A stretch of 64,000 nucleotides of DNA. It comes from an uncultured Clostridium sp. Its GTDB lineage: Bacteria; Bacillota; Clostridia; Lachnospirales; Lachnospiraceae. The stretch's first letter is position 1, and the number at the start of each line of letters is the position of its first letter. The stretch spans positions 1 to 64,000 of the forward strand of contig CAMEIH010000008.1 in the NCBI GenBank assembly GCA_945917985.1. The letters run 5' to 3'. Under the pieces are notes generated by a model. That model was given only the letters and a program-made list of their open reading frames with translations, had not been told where the DNA came from and did no database searches. Positions 34,515 through 43,879 of this stretch are shown piece by piece. The translations under genes were made by a program, and so were the position numbers.

Positions 34515-34961
34515 TTATCTTACTGCCATAAATCTGTTCATAAGCTTACTGGCCCATGCTGATTCCTGTTTTCTCCCGGAAACAGATCTCTCATGCTCAT
34601 TCAGAATGTCACATACGAATTTTCCAATCTGACACTCAAAGCAGATATCATCAAGTTCATCCTGGGAAATATCTGTCCTGTGCGGATGCCGGCAGAGATC
34701 ACTACAGAAATGCTCCGCCATTTTATCCGTTATTTCTTCCATCCTGCTATTATCCTGATCTGCATCACAGGGAATCCTGCTAGTTTTCAGATATTCATAC
34801 GCGCTTTCCTTGTCAATGCCATACTGACCCATTACTGCGTGCAGTTCATTATATATTTCTATTTCACATCCGGCACACAGATATTGTGTTGCATCAGCCG
34901 GGTTATCAACAATAATTGACTCTCCCTTACATCTGGGACATATATTTCTGCTCATGATCAT
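34515..34961 (-). CDS. zinc-finger phage protein, unknown
   Basis: This 148-aa protein has CPRCKGE and CAGCE near the N-terminus and further Cys (CSDLCRHPH, CFECQIGKFVC) in the second half, suggesting two metal sites. Function unknown. It overlaps the upstream gene by 4 bp. Confidence 0.55.
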   Translation of the reverse strand: MIMSRNICPRCKGESIIVDNPADATQYLCAGCEIEIYNELHAVMGQYGIDKESAYEYLKTSRIPCDADQDNSRMEEITDKMAEHFCSDLCRHPHRTDISQDELDDICFECQIGKFVCDILNEHERSVSGRKQESAWASKLMNRFMAVR

Positions 34962-35971
34962 TTTCCTTTCTTCTGAAGATTTTTAAGGAAATCAATAAGG
35001 TATGTTTCACTGTTTGCGCTGTGCCTGAATACCTCATCATATTTCTTTTTATAGCTTTTCTTGTTCTTCTCAAGCAGATGATAAAATCTCTCATCCTCTG
35101 ATTTATCACTCCAGTAACAGTGTCGATTCGGATACTCAGAAACAATAAGCCGGCTCCCGTCTTCAAAATCATACTTGTAATAATTCACATCGATATTCTC
35201 ATCACGGTACCATAATCCCCATGCTTTATAATCTCCCAACCATTCTTTTCTCTGGTCATTATTTTTCAGTACCGGCAGCTCTGGCTGCGGAACAGGATCA
35301 GGCTCCTCCTTTACGTTCTCAAGCTCATATACCATGGATGCCAAAGCACCGACGATCGTTTTCTTCTCGAAAATTATATTTTCAGGGACATCCTCCGCCT
35401 TCGCAACTTTCATCCACTCTTCCAGATCATGCTTCTTTTCTTCCAGAAGATTTCTTACCATTGACAGTCCGTCTGTCTCAATTGCGACGTCGCAACCATT
35501 TTCCTGTTCCTTGACTTCCCGGTATTCACCATCAATAACGATCTCTTCTTTCACAGGATCCGGTTCTTTTTCCTTCTTTGCCTGCTTCTTAATCTCCCGG
35601 ACCTGCTTTACCGTCATATCAGGTGTCACATTCTCCTCCAGCTCCGGCGGCATGCTAAGCATTTCCATCAGAAGCCCCTGGGAGTAGCTTTCATACTTTT
35701 CCGAGATCTCCATGCTTGATCCGGATATGGAATACTTCTTGTTGATATTCATGAATCTGTTCGCCATGGAATAATCCATGTGCAGTTCATTATCCAGATA
35801 TTCATCAAAGCAGTCGTAAGCTGATTCCCATAGCTTTCCATCCACCATGCGCCTAAGCATGAATCCAAGCTGTACGGCATCCCTGGCAGATCGTCTCATT
35901 GTTCTCTTAATCTCACTGTTCAGATCCTCATAAGTGAGGTTCCTTATGCTGATTGTCATTGACGTACTCAT
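34958..35971 (-). CDS. large early phage protein of unknown function
   Basis: This 337-aa protein starts MSTSMTISIRNLTYEDLN after AAGGAAAAT. The first 120 residues (RRMVDGKLWESAYDCFDEYL, then SMANRFMNINKKYS) resemble the N-terminus of DUF3102/ParB-associated phage proteins, followed by a basic linker (VKQVREIKKQAKKEKE) and a C-terminal domain. It may be a DNA-binding regulator; not established. Residues GCDVAIE are encoded by palindrome copy 3. Confidence 0.5.
   Translation of the reverse strand: MSTSMTISIRNLTYEDLNSEIKRTMRRSARDAVQLGFMLRRMVDGKLWESAYDCFDEYLDNELHMDYSMANRFMNINKKYSISGSSMEISEKYESYSQGLLMEMLSMPPELEENVTPDMTVKQVREIKKQAKKEKEPDPVKEEIVIDGEYREVKEQENGCDVAIETDGLSMVRNLLEEKKHDLEEWMKVAKAEDVPENIIFEKKTIVGALASMVYELENVKEEPDPVPQPELPVLKNNDQRKEWLGDYKAWGLWYRDENIDVNYYKYDFEDGSRLIVSEYPNRHCYWSDKSEDERFYHLLEKNKKSYKKKYDEVFRHSANSETYLIDFLKNLQKKGK
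35482..35495. repeat. GCGACGTCGC palindrome, copy 3
   Basis: TTGCGACGTCGCAA is a perfect 14-bp palindrome inside the large early gene. Confidence 0.85.
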
Positions 35972-36276
35972 AATTTTCCTTCTTTCTTCAGCCTGCACCT
36001 TGCGTCATATACTGCCTGGACATTCAGTCCCATTTCATTCGCAATCTGTGCAGCTGACCATCCTGCCCTTGTAAGTGCCATGACCTTTCCATGGTCAATA
36101 CGGTTCCTTCCCTTCTTTTCTGCAGGCAGATCCTTCACCATTTCTTCCAGGCGGTCTATCTGTGCCATATTTACGGGCTCCATATCGGAATTCCTTTTCT
36201 CGTCGCCAGAAATGTCTGATACCGGATCATCCTTACCTCTATTGGGGGGGGGTAACACCATCCACCATTTCATCAA
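35968..36276 (-). CDS. HTH protein, possibly the C-terminal half of a slippage fusion
   Basis: The C-terminal part (RAGWSAAQIANEMGLNVQAV) is a helix-turn-helix of the Sin/terminase-small type. The frame begins at TTG/ATG codons (MMKWWMVLPPPN) within the 3' end of the preceding zinc-ribbon gene and crosses a C9 tract. Removing one C joins the two genes into one 181-aa frame. AAGGCGG lies upstream of the ATG, so independent translation is also possible. Confidence 0.55.
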   Translation of the reverse strand: MMKWWMVLPPPNRGKDDPVSDISGDEKRNSDMEPVNMAQIDRLEEMVKDLPAEKKGRNRIDHGKVMALTRAGWSAAQIANEMGLNVQAVYDARCRLKKEGKL

Positions 36277-36514
36277 CCGCCTTTTTAAATTCCGGATTTT
36301 CTTTCAGTCCTCCAATGGCAAATCTGACTATCTTTCTCGCACAGTCCTCACAGAAATCCTTATCCATGATCTTTTCTGCCCATTCAGGAAACTGCCCATC
36401 ACTATCCGGCCAGAGCTCTCCTGTCTCCCTGTCAACATATTCCGGAACGATCTTTACCGGATATCCTTTTATTTCCTTTCCGCATCTGTCACATGAAATT
36501 ACCACTGTTCTCAT
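36239..36514 (-). CDS. zinc-ribbon phage protein ending at a C9 tract
   Basis: This 91-aa protein starts MRTVVISCDRCGKEIKG after AGGAGG and has a second Cys pair in DFCEDCARK. The last codons are read through nine C (GVTPPQ, TAG). Loss of one C would continue in frame into the downstream HTH gene. Confidence 0.6.
   Translation of the reverse strand: MRTVVISCDRCGKEIKGYPVKIVPEYVDRETGELWPDSDGQFPEWAEKIMDKDFCEDCARKIVRFAIGGLKENPEFKKAVDEMVDGVTPPQ
36244..36252. repeat. G9/C9 homopolymer at a gene junction
   Basis: Nine consecutive G on the plus strand (C9 in the mRNA) lie in the overlap of two minus-strand frames that are one base out of register. Confidence 0.9.
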
Positions 36515-36524
36515 ACTTTTCCTC

Positions 36525-36674
36525 CTAAAGATTCTCATCCAGCCACAGAATTTCCTCTTCTGTCACTCCGTACTCCCTGGCTGCCTCCCTGCACAGGCTG
36601 TGCTGGTGCGCCTGCCAGAGATTCAGTCCGTGTTTCTTTGCATACTTTTCAAGATACTTTCTGTACTCTTCCAT
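36525..36674 (-). CDS. small phage protein, 49 aa
   Basis: The frame starts MEEYRKYLEKYAKKHGLN and ends VTEEEILWLDENL; AGGAGG precedes the ATG. It overlaps the helicase 3' end by 26 bp. Helical, unknown function, of a type commonly seen after phage helicases. Confidence 0.6.
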   Translation of the reverse strand: MEEYRKYLEKYAKKHGLNLWQAHQHSLCREAAREYGVTEEEILWLDENL

Positions 36675-38094
36675 CCGGATCCTCCTGTCTTACTGCCGTA
36701 TATTTTTCTATTCTTGCTTTCAGTGCCTCCAGAAGGGCTGCCTGGCAGTCATCCTTCCTTTGCAGGGCACTCATGACGTCCTCGTCCACCGTTCCTGCGG
36801 CGATAAGATGATGGATGTACACCGTATGCTTCTGTCCCTGTCTGTGAAGTCTCGCATTCGCCTGCTGGTATAATTCAAGGCTCCAGTTCAGACCAAACCA
36901 TATCACATCACTGCCACCGTCCTGCAGGTTAAGCCCATACGCCACACTTGCCGGATGTGCCAGAAGGACATCAATCTTCCCGGCATTCCAGTCTGCTATA
37001 TCCACGGACGTCTTAAGCTCTCTTACCACAAGTTTTGTCTTAGACAGTGCCCTTTCCAGTCTGTCAAGATCATGCTGGAAATTATAAAACACAAGCACAT
37101 GTTTCCCGTTAAGTTCTTCAATGAGTTCCATGAATCCTTCGATCTTGTTGTCATGGATCTCTATCACTTCCCTGTTCTGCCTAACCTCATCGTTTTCTAT
37201 CTGCTCTGCTGTATGGTATATCGCACCGTTTGCAAGCTGCAGAAGCTTTCCGGAGAGAACGGCTGCACTGCCGGCATCCAGAATCCCTTCCGGGAGCTCA
37301 AGGACCTTTTCCCTCTCCATTTCGTCATACGATTTTCTTGCTTTTGCATCCAGCTGTATGTACCGGAAATTGTCAATCCTATCCGGGAGACTGAGATAAT
37401 CCTTTGCTGATAAGCTGATGCAGATATCCCGGATAAGTTCCTGTATCTGCTCCTCCGCTCCCGGTCTCGGCTCATAGGAAAATATTGTGTTGGCATTCCT
37501 TGCCGATGGAAAAAAATAATTGTTCCGGTATTCTGTCAGTGTCCGACCAAGTCTCTCCCCCTCATCCAGAAGGTACATCTGCGCCCACAGATCCGTAAGC
37601 CCGTTTGGGGAAGGTGTACCGGTCAGCTCCACGAGCCGGTGGATATGTCTCCGGATATTCTTAAGTCCCCTGAATCTTTTTGCCTGATGGCTCTTGAAGC
37701 TGCTGGACTCATCGATTACCACCATGTCAAACGGCCAGGAATTGCGGTAGTAATCCACAAGCCATGGAACATTTTCCCTGTTGATCACATATACGTTTCC
37801 GGGGCTGTTCAGTTCCCTGATCCGCTTATTCTTTACACCAAGGACAGGCCGGACTTTTAACAGACTCAGGTGATCCCATTTTGACTGTTCCCTTGTCCAG
37901 GTATCCTCTGCTACCTTCTTTGGTGCGATCACGAGACACCTGCTTACCTGGAAGCGGTTAAAGATCAGGTCGCATACTGCGGTAAGCGTGATGACAGTTT
38001 TCCCCAGTCCCATGTCAAGGAACAGGGCAAGGAATTCATCCTGAATGATCCTTGTGATGCAGTATCGCTGATAATCATGCGGTATAAATTTCAT
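36649..38094 (-). CDS. SNF2-family DEAD/DEAH helicase
   Basis: This 481-aa protein has Walker A DMGLGKT (about 27-33), DESSSFKS as the DEAH-type motif II, ELTGTPSPNGL as motif III, and motif VI NARLHRQGQKHTV. These are the hallmarks of the phage SNF2/SWI2 ATPases that often accompany VRR-NUC nucleases. It likely remodels DNA during phage replication or recombination. It overlaps the VRR-NUC gene by 4 bp. Confidence 0.92.
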   Translation of the reverse strand: MKFIPHDYQRYCITRIIQDEFLALFLDMGLGKTVITLTAVCDLIFNRFQVSRCLVIAPKKVAEDTWTREQSKWDHLSLLKVRPVLGVKNKRIRELNSPGNVYVINRENVPWLVDYYRNSWPFDMVVIDESSSFKSHQAKRFRGLKNIRRHIHRLVELTGTPSPNGLTDLWAQMYLLDEGERLGRTLTEYRNNYFFPSARNANTIFSYEPRPGAEEQIQELIRDICISLSAKDYLSLPDRIDNFRYIQLDAKARKSYDEMEREKVLELPEGILDAGSAAVLSGKLLQLANGAIYHTAEQIENDEVRQNREVIEIHDNKIEGFMELIEELNGKHVLVFYNFQHDLDRLERALSKTKLVVRELKTSVDIADWNAGKIDVLLAHPASVAYGLNLQDGGSDVIWFGLNWSLELYQQANARLHRQGQKHTVYIHHLIAAGTVDEDVMSALQRKDDCQAALLEALKARIEKYTAVRQEDPDGRVQKVS

Positions 38095-38450
38095 GGTGTC
38101 ATTCCTGCCTTTCCTAGCCTTCGATTTATCATCTCCTGAAACAGTCTGTCCCTGGAATGTGTCTGCGGAACCTGCATCCGGATCTCCGCAATGACGCCCT
38201 CTATGCTCTCAATGCTGTCCACCACCGCCGTATAACATCCCATGTTCTCAAGCTCTGTCATTCTTAGCTCCTGAAGTTTTCTCGGTACCTCTCCCGGACG
38301 TTTTAGTTCCACAAATCCAATCCTTCCTCCAGGGAGAACAACAAGCCTGTCCGGCACGCCATCATTCCCCGGCGATACAAACTTGTAAGCCTTACCACCT
38401 GCCTGACTTACTCTCTCCCTGAACTTTTTCTCCAATTCACTTTCTCTCAT
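38091..38450 (-). CDS. VRR-NUC domain nuclease
   Basis: This 119-aa protein has the VRR-NUC pattern: KFVSPGNDGVPDRLVVL with the catalytic Asp and IGFVELKRPGE giving the ExK of a PD-(D/E)XK core. The chosen ATG (MRESELEKKF) follows GGAGG; the frame extends 10 codons upstream without one. It probably resolves branched DNA together with the SNF2 helicase. Confidence 0.85.
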   Translation of the reverse strand: MRESELEKKFRERVSQAGGKAYKFVSPGNDGVPDRLVVLPGGRIGFVELKRPGEVPRKLQELRMTELENMGCYTAVVDSIESIEGVIAEIRMQVPQTHSRDRLFQEMINRRLGKAGMTP

Positions 38451-38465
38451 GGTTGCCTCCGCTGT

Positions 38466-38654
38466 GTAAACATTATCCAATTTTCCCTATATATACCCTA
38501 TATAAAGGGTACAAGGGTATATAATATATCTATTTCCCTTGTATTTATATTTCATATATAAAAAATGTTTACATGTTTACAAATAGATATAATTGTTGTA
38601 TTTATCAGCTTTTTCATGAAAACATTTTAAAATTTTTAATGTTTACTTGTTTAC
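38466..38654. other. iteron-like, AT-rich candidate replication origin
   Basis: Five exact TGTTTAC/GTAAACA heptamers lie at 38466, 38566, 38574, 38640 and 38648, two pairs having an 8-bp period. They sit in a 250-bp non-coding, very AT-rich stretch with GGGTATATATAGGG-like repeats, adjacent to the primase-helicase gene. This is the usual layout of a phage origin, but function is inferred. Confidence 0.5.
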
Positions 38655-38697
38655 ATTTCCCTTGTTAACATTTTTTCCAAAATAGAATGTTGACAAA

Positions 38698-41121
38698 TTA
38701 AATGTTTCTTCTGATAAATCCTCTCTGTGTTCCATATTCTCCACCAAACCGTATTGCGCCCTTCTGCCGTTCCCATCCGGGTATCCTCTCCAGTATGCTG
38801 TTGATCTCCTTGGAATCTGCTTTCTTCATACGGCTGTATCCCGGCATCTTGAAGCATTCGTTCCATATCTCCCATGCGCATATCCTGTCTCTGTACATCA
38901 GCTGGTCTTCGTCCACCTGCTTCTGGTTAAATTCAGAATCCAGCCAGTTACGGCGCTCATATGTGCTCCTCTTATACCAGTCAAGTGGCACTTTCTTTTC
39001 CAAGAACTCCACAATGGCTCCTTCAGAGTAGGATACCTCCCTGTGTTCATCCTGGACTCCCTCTGCCATCTTGTCTGCTTCTTCTGACAGTACAAGTGGT
39101 TCTCCAAGGCGGAACATGGCTACCGCCTCCGCCCATATCTGTGGAACTTCTGCAGGGAGATCTCTCCATATATTTTTTCTGTGCGGATGCAGTCCAAGAT
39201 CTACGGGCCAGAAACGCCGGTTCCCTGTATAGTCCTTCAGGAACTCTGTTTCATTTGTGGTACCAACGATGATACACTGCCTCAGATGCTTCTCCGTTCT
39301 TCTGCCATATGCCGCACGGTACACATCATCACGCTTGCTGAGGAACTGCTTTACGGAATTCATTTCCGACTTTGTCATACCTGTAAGTTCTCCGGCCTCA
39401 ATGATCCAGTACCCCTGCAGCAGTTCCGCCGCGTCCTTTCCTTCGAAGGTACAGAGGGAATCAGAATACCATTCCATTCCAAGCATCAGGAAGAAAGTGC
39501 TCTTGCCGATCCCCTGTTTCCCTGCCAGGATCAGCATGGTGTCGAATTTGATCCCCGGGCTTATGATCCTTGCCACAGCTCCCACTAAGGTCTTTCTCAT
39601 GGCTTCCCTTGTATAAAGGTTGTCCTCCGCACCGAAATAATCAACAAGAAGGGTATCCACACGCTTTACGCCGTCCCACTGCAGGGAAGAAAGCCTGTCC
39701 CTTAACCGGTTTACCCTATGGTTAAGTGCAAATACCGCAAACCCGTCAAGGATCCTCTCTTTCCCTGTGATATGGTAGATAAATTCCATGTAGCTTCTAA
39801 GCCCTGCGTCATCGTCGTCCTTCCACTGCCTTATCTGGTAAGGATACTTCTGAGGTTCCCATGGCATCGGCGCTGATACCATGGCGCGCCCTGCCATCTC
39901 ATCATGATATATCCTGTCCTTAAGCCTCGGGTCATTCTCCAGTATGATCTGCACGTTCTGGATGGTATTCAGTGGCTCCCCGGTCTTCGGATTTGTCTGC
40001 AGCTTTAATACCCAGCTTGCGTCCGTCTGCTCCTGCCGTTCCTGTCCGGAAAAGCTCTGGACTGCCATCTCATATCTTTCCCTTGCCATCATTTCCGATA
40101 CGGGCTGCAATTCAGAGGCAAACTCACACATATGTCTGAATGATGGTAGATTTGCCGTTGGTGTATCCGGCTTTGCCTCGTCGTCTTCTTCTCCGAACAG
40201 ATGGAGCCTTACAAGGTCAAAGGCATTTACCAGCTTTCCGGAACATGGATCCGTCGCATGGTGGCTGTAAAGGAATTTCCCGTCCTCGTAGAGGACCGCA
40301 CCGCCTACCGTGCTTCCTTCCGTATAGGTAAATCTTCCGGGATCCGCGCACGGCTCATAAGTACCCGGCAGAAACTGTTCCATGGCTTCTTCAATGGAAT
40401 ACAGCTTGCAGAATGCCCCGACGATTCCTTTCTTTTCCAGCGGGTCTCCCTGTTTCTTTGCTGACCTGTCACGTATCTTTGCAGCTCCCGGCACTTCCGG
40501 CCATTCGGAAACGTCTTTCCAGTTCCTGTAAGTTGCAAGCATTCCCTCTTTTGACAGGAGAGGCTTATCCTCATAAGTAAATATGTATTCGCTGTCTGCA
40601 CTGCAGCTTGGCCAGTACATAAGCCGGACCGGTTCAAAGGTAGTGGGATCAAATATCTGCATGCCGATGAAGCTTGCCATTCTCCTTGCTATCGGTTCAT
40701 ATTCATCCGCGGAGCACGGCTCATCAAGCGGGACTACGATACGAAGCCTGGGCGCTGCTCCTTCATGCTTTCTTGTGGAATAAATAGCGTAGGCACATCC
40801 GAGACCGGATACGATATTAAGGACTGTCTGCGTGCCTCCCGGCTCTATTGTGTCAGCGTCCAGCGTTATCAGATACCTGTCGCCTGCATTTTCATTTTTC
40901 CTTCTCGGACCCTTAAGGATGCCGCCTACAAAGCCTCCTATGTCCTTTAATTTATCCTGTTCCGGCTTTGGCATTGATTTATACTGTGCAAAGCTTTCCT
41001 GTGTCCTTAAAGGCTTTGAGAGCTTCTGCAGGAAGTCTGACCACAGGAGTTCCTGACCGTTCCAGACTGTGGACTTTCTGCTGGTTCCCGTTGTTATCTT
41101 TATCAGTCTGTCATACTGCAA
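38698..41121 (-). CDS. primase-polymerase / VapE-type helicase
   Basis: This 807-aa replication protein has an N-terminal archaeo-eukaryotic primase-like region (about 70-180; YLITLDADT, AIYSTRKH, PRLRIVVPLD). From about residue 470 there is a VapE/D5-like ATPase with Walker A AGKQGIGKST, Walker B WIIEAGEL and the sensor IIVGTTNETEFL, then NRRFWPVDLG. It should prime and unwind phage DNA at the origin. It is followed downstream by the AT-rich origin candidate. Confidence 0.9.
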   Translation of the reverse strand: MQYDRLIKITTGTSRKSTVWNGQELLWSDFLQKLSKPLRTQESFAQYKSMPKPEQDKLKDIGGFVGGILKGPRRKNENAGDRYLITLDADTIEPGGTQTVLNIVSGLGCAYAIYSTRKHEGAAPRLRIVVPLDEPCSADEYEPIARRMASFIGMQIFDPTTFEPVRLMYWPSCSADSEYIFTYEDKPLLSKEGMLATYRNWKDVSEWPEVPGAAKIRDRSAKKQGDPLEKKGIVGAFCKLYSIEEAMEQFLPGTYEPCADPGRFTYTEGSTVGGAVLYEDGKFLYSHHATDPCSGKLVNAFDLVRLHLFGEEDDEAKPDTPTANLPSFRHMCEFASELQPVSEMMARERYEMAVQSFSGQERQEQTDASWVLKLQTNPKTGEPLNTIQNVQIILENDPRLKDRIYHDEMAGRAMVSAPMPWEPQKYPYQIRQWKDDDDAGLRSYMEFIYHITGKERILDGFAVFALNHRVNRLRDRLSSLQWDGVKRVDTLLVDYFGAEDNLYTREAMRKTLVGAVARIISPGIKFDTMLILAGKQGIGKSTFFLMLGMEWYSDSLCTFEGKDAAELLQGYWIIEAGELTGMTKSEMNSVKQFLSKRDDVYRAAYGRRTEKHLRQCIIVGTTNETEFLKDYTGNRRFWPVDLGLHPHRKNIWRDLPAEVPQIWAEAVAMFRLGEPLVLSEEADKMAEGVQDEHREVSYSEGAIVEFLEKKVPLDWYKRSTYERRNWLDSEFNQKQVDEDQLMYRDRICAWEIWNECFKMPGYSRMKKADSKEINSILERIPGWERQKGAIRFGGEYGTQRGFIRRNI

Positions 41122-41133
41122 TTTCTTTCCCTC

Positions 41134-43098
41134 CTAGTCCTTTTTGTAATAAGCGGATTCAAACCCGTCTGCATTAAGCGGAAGACCGTAGGCCCACTGT
41201 GGAATCCGGCACATGATTCTGATTGCTTCTTCCAGTGTCTTATTGGAATTCTCCGGCACTTCCAGTATTACTTCATCATGGATATGGAAATTGATCTTAA
41301 ATCCTTCCAGGTAAAGGTTCATCATGGAATTGGCAAGAAGGTCCCTCGCCACTGCCTGGACGATGTTTTCTGTAAGTTTTCCGCCGTAGGTTGAAATGTA
41401 TTCCCACTTTCCCGTCTTCTGGTTTGTGCCAAGGAAATGGATGGCATCCCGGCCGAGATCGTTCAGACGGACTTCCGGTTTATAATAGTGAAGGTTTCTT
41501 CCGCTTGGCAGTGTGATCATCAGGTATTCTTCGTCCCTGCTGAAAGTGATTCCGCAGGGCATGTACCCCACTGTTCCGTGCTTCACTGTTTCCAATGCAT
41601 AACGTTCCACGGCATACCAGAAATCAACGATCCGCTGGTTGCTTCCACGCCATCTTTTTACGATGTCCGGAAGTTCTTCTTCCGTAAGGCCCATACTCAA
41701 CGCACCCATGGAGATCAGGGATCCTTTTCCGCCCTGGTATCCCAGTGCCAGTTCTGCGATCTTTCCCTTTCCCCGGAGTGCGTATTCCGGATTTCCCTTT
41801 TTAATAAGGTTTATATCAACGCCAAACATCGTGGAAGCAGATGCCTCATAGATCTTTCCGTGCGTCCGGAACACATCCAGTCTCCACTGCTCCCCTGCAA
41901 GCCATGACAGCACCCTTGCCTCAATAGCGGAGAAGTCAGCCACCATGAACTTGTGTCCATCACCTGGAATAAAAGCGGTACGTATCAGCTGGGACAGGGT
42001 ATCAGGCACGTTTCCATAGATAAGCCTTATTGCATCAGTCTGCCTTTTCTTTACCAGTTCCCTCGCTGTATCAAGGGTGCCAAGATAATTTCTCGGAAGA
42101 TTCTGCACCTGCACAAGCCGTCCTGCCCATCTTCCCGTCCTGTTGGCGCCGTAGAACTGGAGCAGTCCACGGATCCGGCCGTCTTCACATACGCATGTCT
42201 CCATTGCTGCGTATTTTTTTACTGAGGTCTTTCCCAGTTCTTTTCTGATCCGGAGAACTTCCTTTACCAGCTCGTCCCCGGACTTGTCAGCAAGGACTTC
42301 CGCCACAGTCTGCTTATCAAGGGCCTCAAGCTCCAGATCAGAATTTTCGTTGATCCACTGCTTCAGCTGTGCCACACTATTTGGATTATCGAGCCCTGTC
42401 AGTCTCTTTGCCCGCCCGGACAGCTCATCCTGCACCTGTGCAAAGATGTCAAGTGCTCCCCGGATAAGATCCGTGTCCATCTGTACGCCGCCAAGATTGA
42501 TATACTGGTCAAGTACCCAGATACAATGCTCCGCATCCGGGAAAGGATGTCTCTCCAGCATCTTATGGATCTCCATTTCCGTTTCAACGTCCCTGATACA
42601 GTATTTCTTAAAGAGCTCCCATTTATTTTTGTCGTGGTACCACAGATTACGTGTTCTTCCATAATTTGTCTTTGTTGGATTGCAGGGAACACAGAAATAC
42701 CTGATCAGCTGTTTTCCGACTGCCATCTTCTGTTTGCTCTCCGCAAGGCCCAGTGCTTTTCCAAGCTGTCCGAGCTGCCCGGGCAGACCGCAGTAATATG
42801 CATGTACCATGGTGCAGTGCCACTGGCAGATCTCAGTAGGAAAGAATTTTAGAAGACAGTTTATTTCAAAAGCCGCATTATGGGCTACTTTTTTCACGTT
42901 TGGGTCATTCAGGTCACTTATGATCTGGAATGGTATCTGTTCTCCTGCAGCAAGATCAATGATCCTGACAGGCTCATAATCATAGGAATAAGCAAATAAC
43001 AGTATTTCAAATGCCGGGGACTGTACATATCTGTACAGCCCGGCTTTCTTAAGATCTACATCTGAATAAGTTTCGATATCTATGTGAAGTGTTCTCAT
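41134..43098 (-). CDS. DNA polymerase I-like phage polymerase
   Basis: This 654-aa protein begins with a 3'-5' exonuclease domain (LHIDIETYSDVDL with D/E residues), followed by an A-family polymerase (VADFSAIEARVLSWLAG motif A, KGKIAELALGYQGG motif B, and NFHIHDEVILEV motif C). There is no 5' nuclease domain. It replicates the phage genome. The DUF2815 gene overlaps it by 4 bp. Confidence 0.93.
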   Translation of the reverse strand: MRTLHIDIETYSDVDLKKAGLYRYVQSPAFEILLFAYSYDYEPVRIIDLAAGEQIPFQIISDLNDPNVKKVAHNAAFEINCLLKFFPTEICQWHCTMVHAYYCGLPGQLGQLGKALGLAESKQKMAVGKQLIRYFCVPCNPTKTNYGRTRNLWYHDKNKWELFKKYCIRDVETEMEIHKMLERHPFPDAEHCIWVLDQYINLGGVQMDTDLIRGALDIFAQVQDELSGRAKRLTGLDNPNSVAQLKQWINENSDLELEALDKQTVAEVLADKSGDELVKEVLRIRKELGKTSVKKYAAMETCVCEDGRIRGLLQFYGANRTGRWAGRLVQVQNLPRNYLGTLDTARELVKKRQTDAIRLIYGNVPDTLSQLIRTAFIPGDGHKFMVADFSAIEARVLSWLAGEQWRLDVFRTHGKIYEASASTMFGVDINLIKKGNPEYALRGKGKIAELALGYQGGKGSLISMGALSMGLTEEELPDIVKRWRGSNQRIVDFWYAVERYALETVKHGTVGYMPCGITFSRDEEYLMITLPSGRNLHYYKPEVRLNDLGRDAIHFLGTNQKTGKWEYISTYGGKLTENIVQAVARDLLANSMMNLYLEGFKINFHIHDEVILEVPENSNKTLEEAIRIMCRIPQWAYGLPLNADGFESAYYKKD

Positions 43099-43877
43099 TG
43101 TAATCCCATTATTCCTCCGGATAATAAGGGCCTTCCCGTTATCGGGTCAATCTGCTGTGTCTGCTGGTACGGCGGCTGCTGGACAGGTGTCTGGTAGCTC
43201 TGCATAGGCAAAGGAGCCTGCTGTGGCGTCTGATATCCCTGCATCGGTACGGGAGCCTGCTGTGGCATCTGATAATTCTGCATCTGTGGAGGTGCCGGGT
43301 ATCCCATTGCAATACCGGGAGTCGAGGGCATTGCCATATTGGCACCGGTATAGGTATTCGCGCCCCCGAACGCTTCCTCAGCGGATACTCTTGCCGTAAG
43401 GGGTTCTCCGTCTTCAATCTTCTGCACGCAGTTCAGTCCGCATCCGATTCCTTTGTTCCCATTGCTGTTGTAAGCAAAGAAATTGATGTTTGCCCTGATG
43501 TAACATCCACTGTATACTTCAGCCGGGTTAATGATGTTCTGCATGTCTGTATTAACGATGATCGGCTGCATCTTTGCGGAAGCGGTCATTACCATGCATC
43601 CTTTGCATTCCTCCCCGAAAAGCTCGCCGTTTGCCCTGTATCCGTCCCCGTCATAGATAGGGATCTTGCACATGGGGGGAATGTTCCCGTTAAAAACCTT
43701 CTGGGCTCCCTCCTGCTTTGCCTTTTCTATCTCTGCGTAAATCGCATTGATCGTCGCTGTATCTGACTTAGGAATCAGCAGTGTAACTGAATATTTTGGG
43801 TCCCCGCCATTTTCAGGCACCCTGGGCTGAAAGATATTCACATAACTTGCCCTTACTTTGTTTGTCGTAATTGCCAT
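43095..43877 (-). CDS. DUF2815 protein (ssDNA-binding protein-like)
   Basis: This 260-aa protein has an OB-fold-like DUF2815 domain (about 1-165; RASYVNIFQPRVPENGGDPK, YSVTLLIPKSD) and a low-complexity tail of Met/Gln/Pro/Tyr repeats (PQQAPVPMQGYQTP). The family is thought to be phage single-strand DNA-binding. Between the two parts lies RVSAEEAFGGANTY, which also ends the DUF2800 protein next to it. Confidence 0.85.
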   Translation of the reverse strand: MAITTNKVRASYVNIFQPRVPENGGDPKYSVTLLIPKSDTATINAIYAEIEKAKQEGAQKVFNGNIPPMCKIPIYDGDGYRANGELFGEECKGCMVMTASAKMQPIIVNTDMQNIINPAEVYSGCYIRANINFFAYNSNGNKGIGCGLNCVQKIEDGEPLTARVSAEEAFGGANTYTGANMAMPSTPGIAMGYPAPPQMQNYQMPQQAPVPMQGYQTPQQAPLPMQSYQTPVQQPPYQQTQQIDPITGRPLLSGGIMGLQ

Positions 43878-43879
43878 GG

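Noticed and set aside
36239-36276. Calling the C9 junction a sequencing error
   Set aside because: It cannot be decided from sequence alone; both separate frames have plausible ribosome sites, so it is left as a finding.
43150-43320. Short tandem repeats that could suggest a CRISPR array
   Set aside because: They encode Met/Gln/Pro/Tyr repeats inside the DUF2815 gene; spacing and sequence are those of a low-complexity protein tail.
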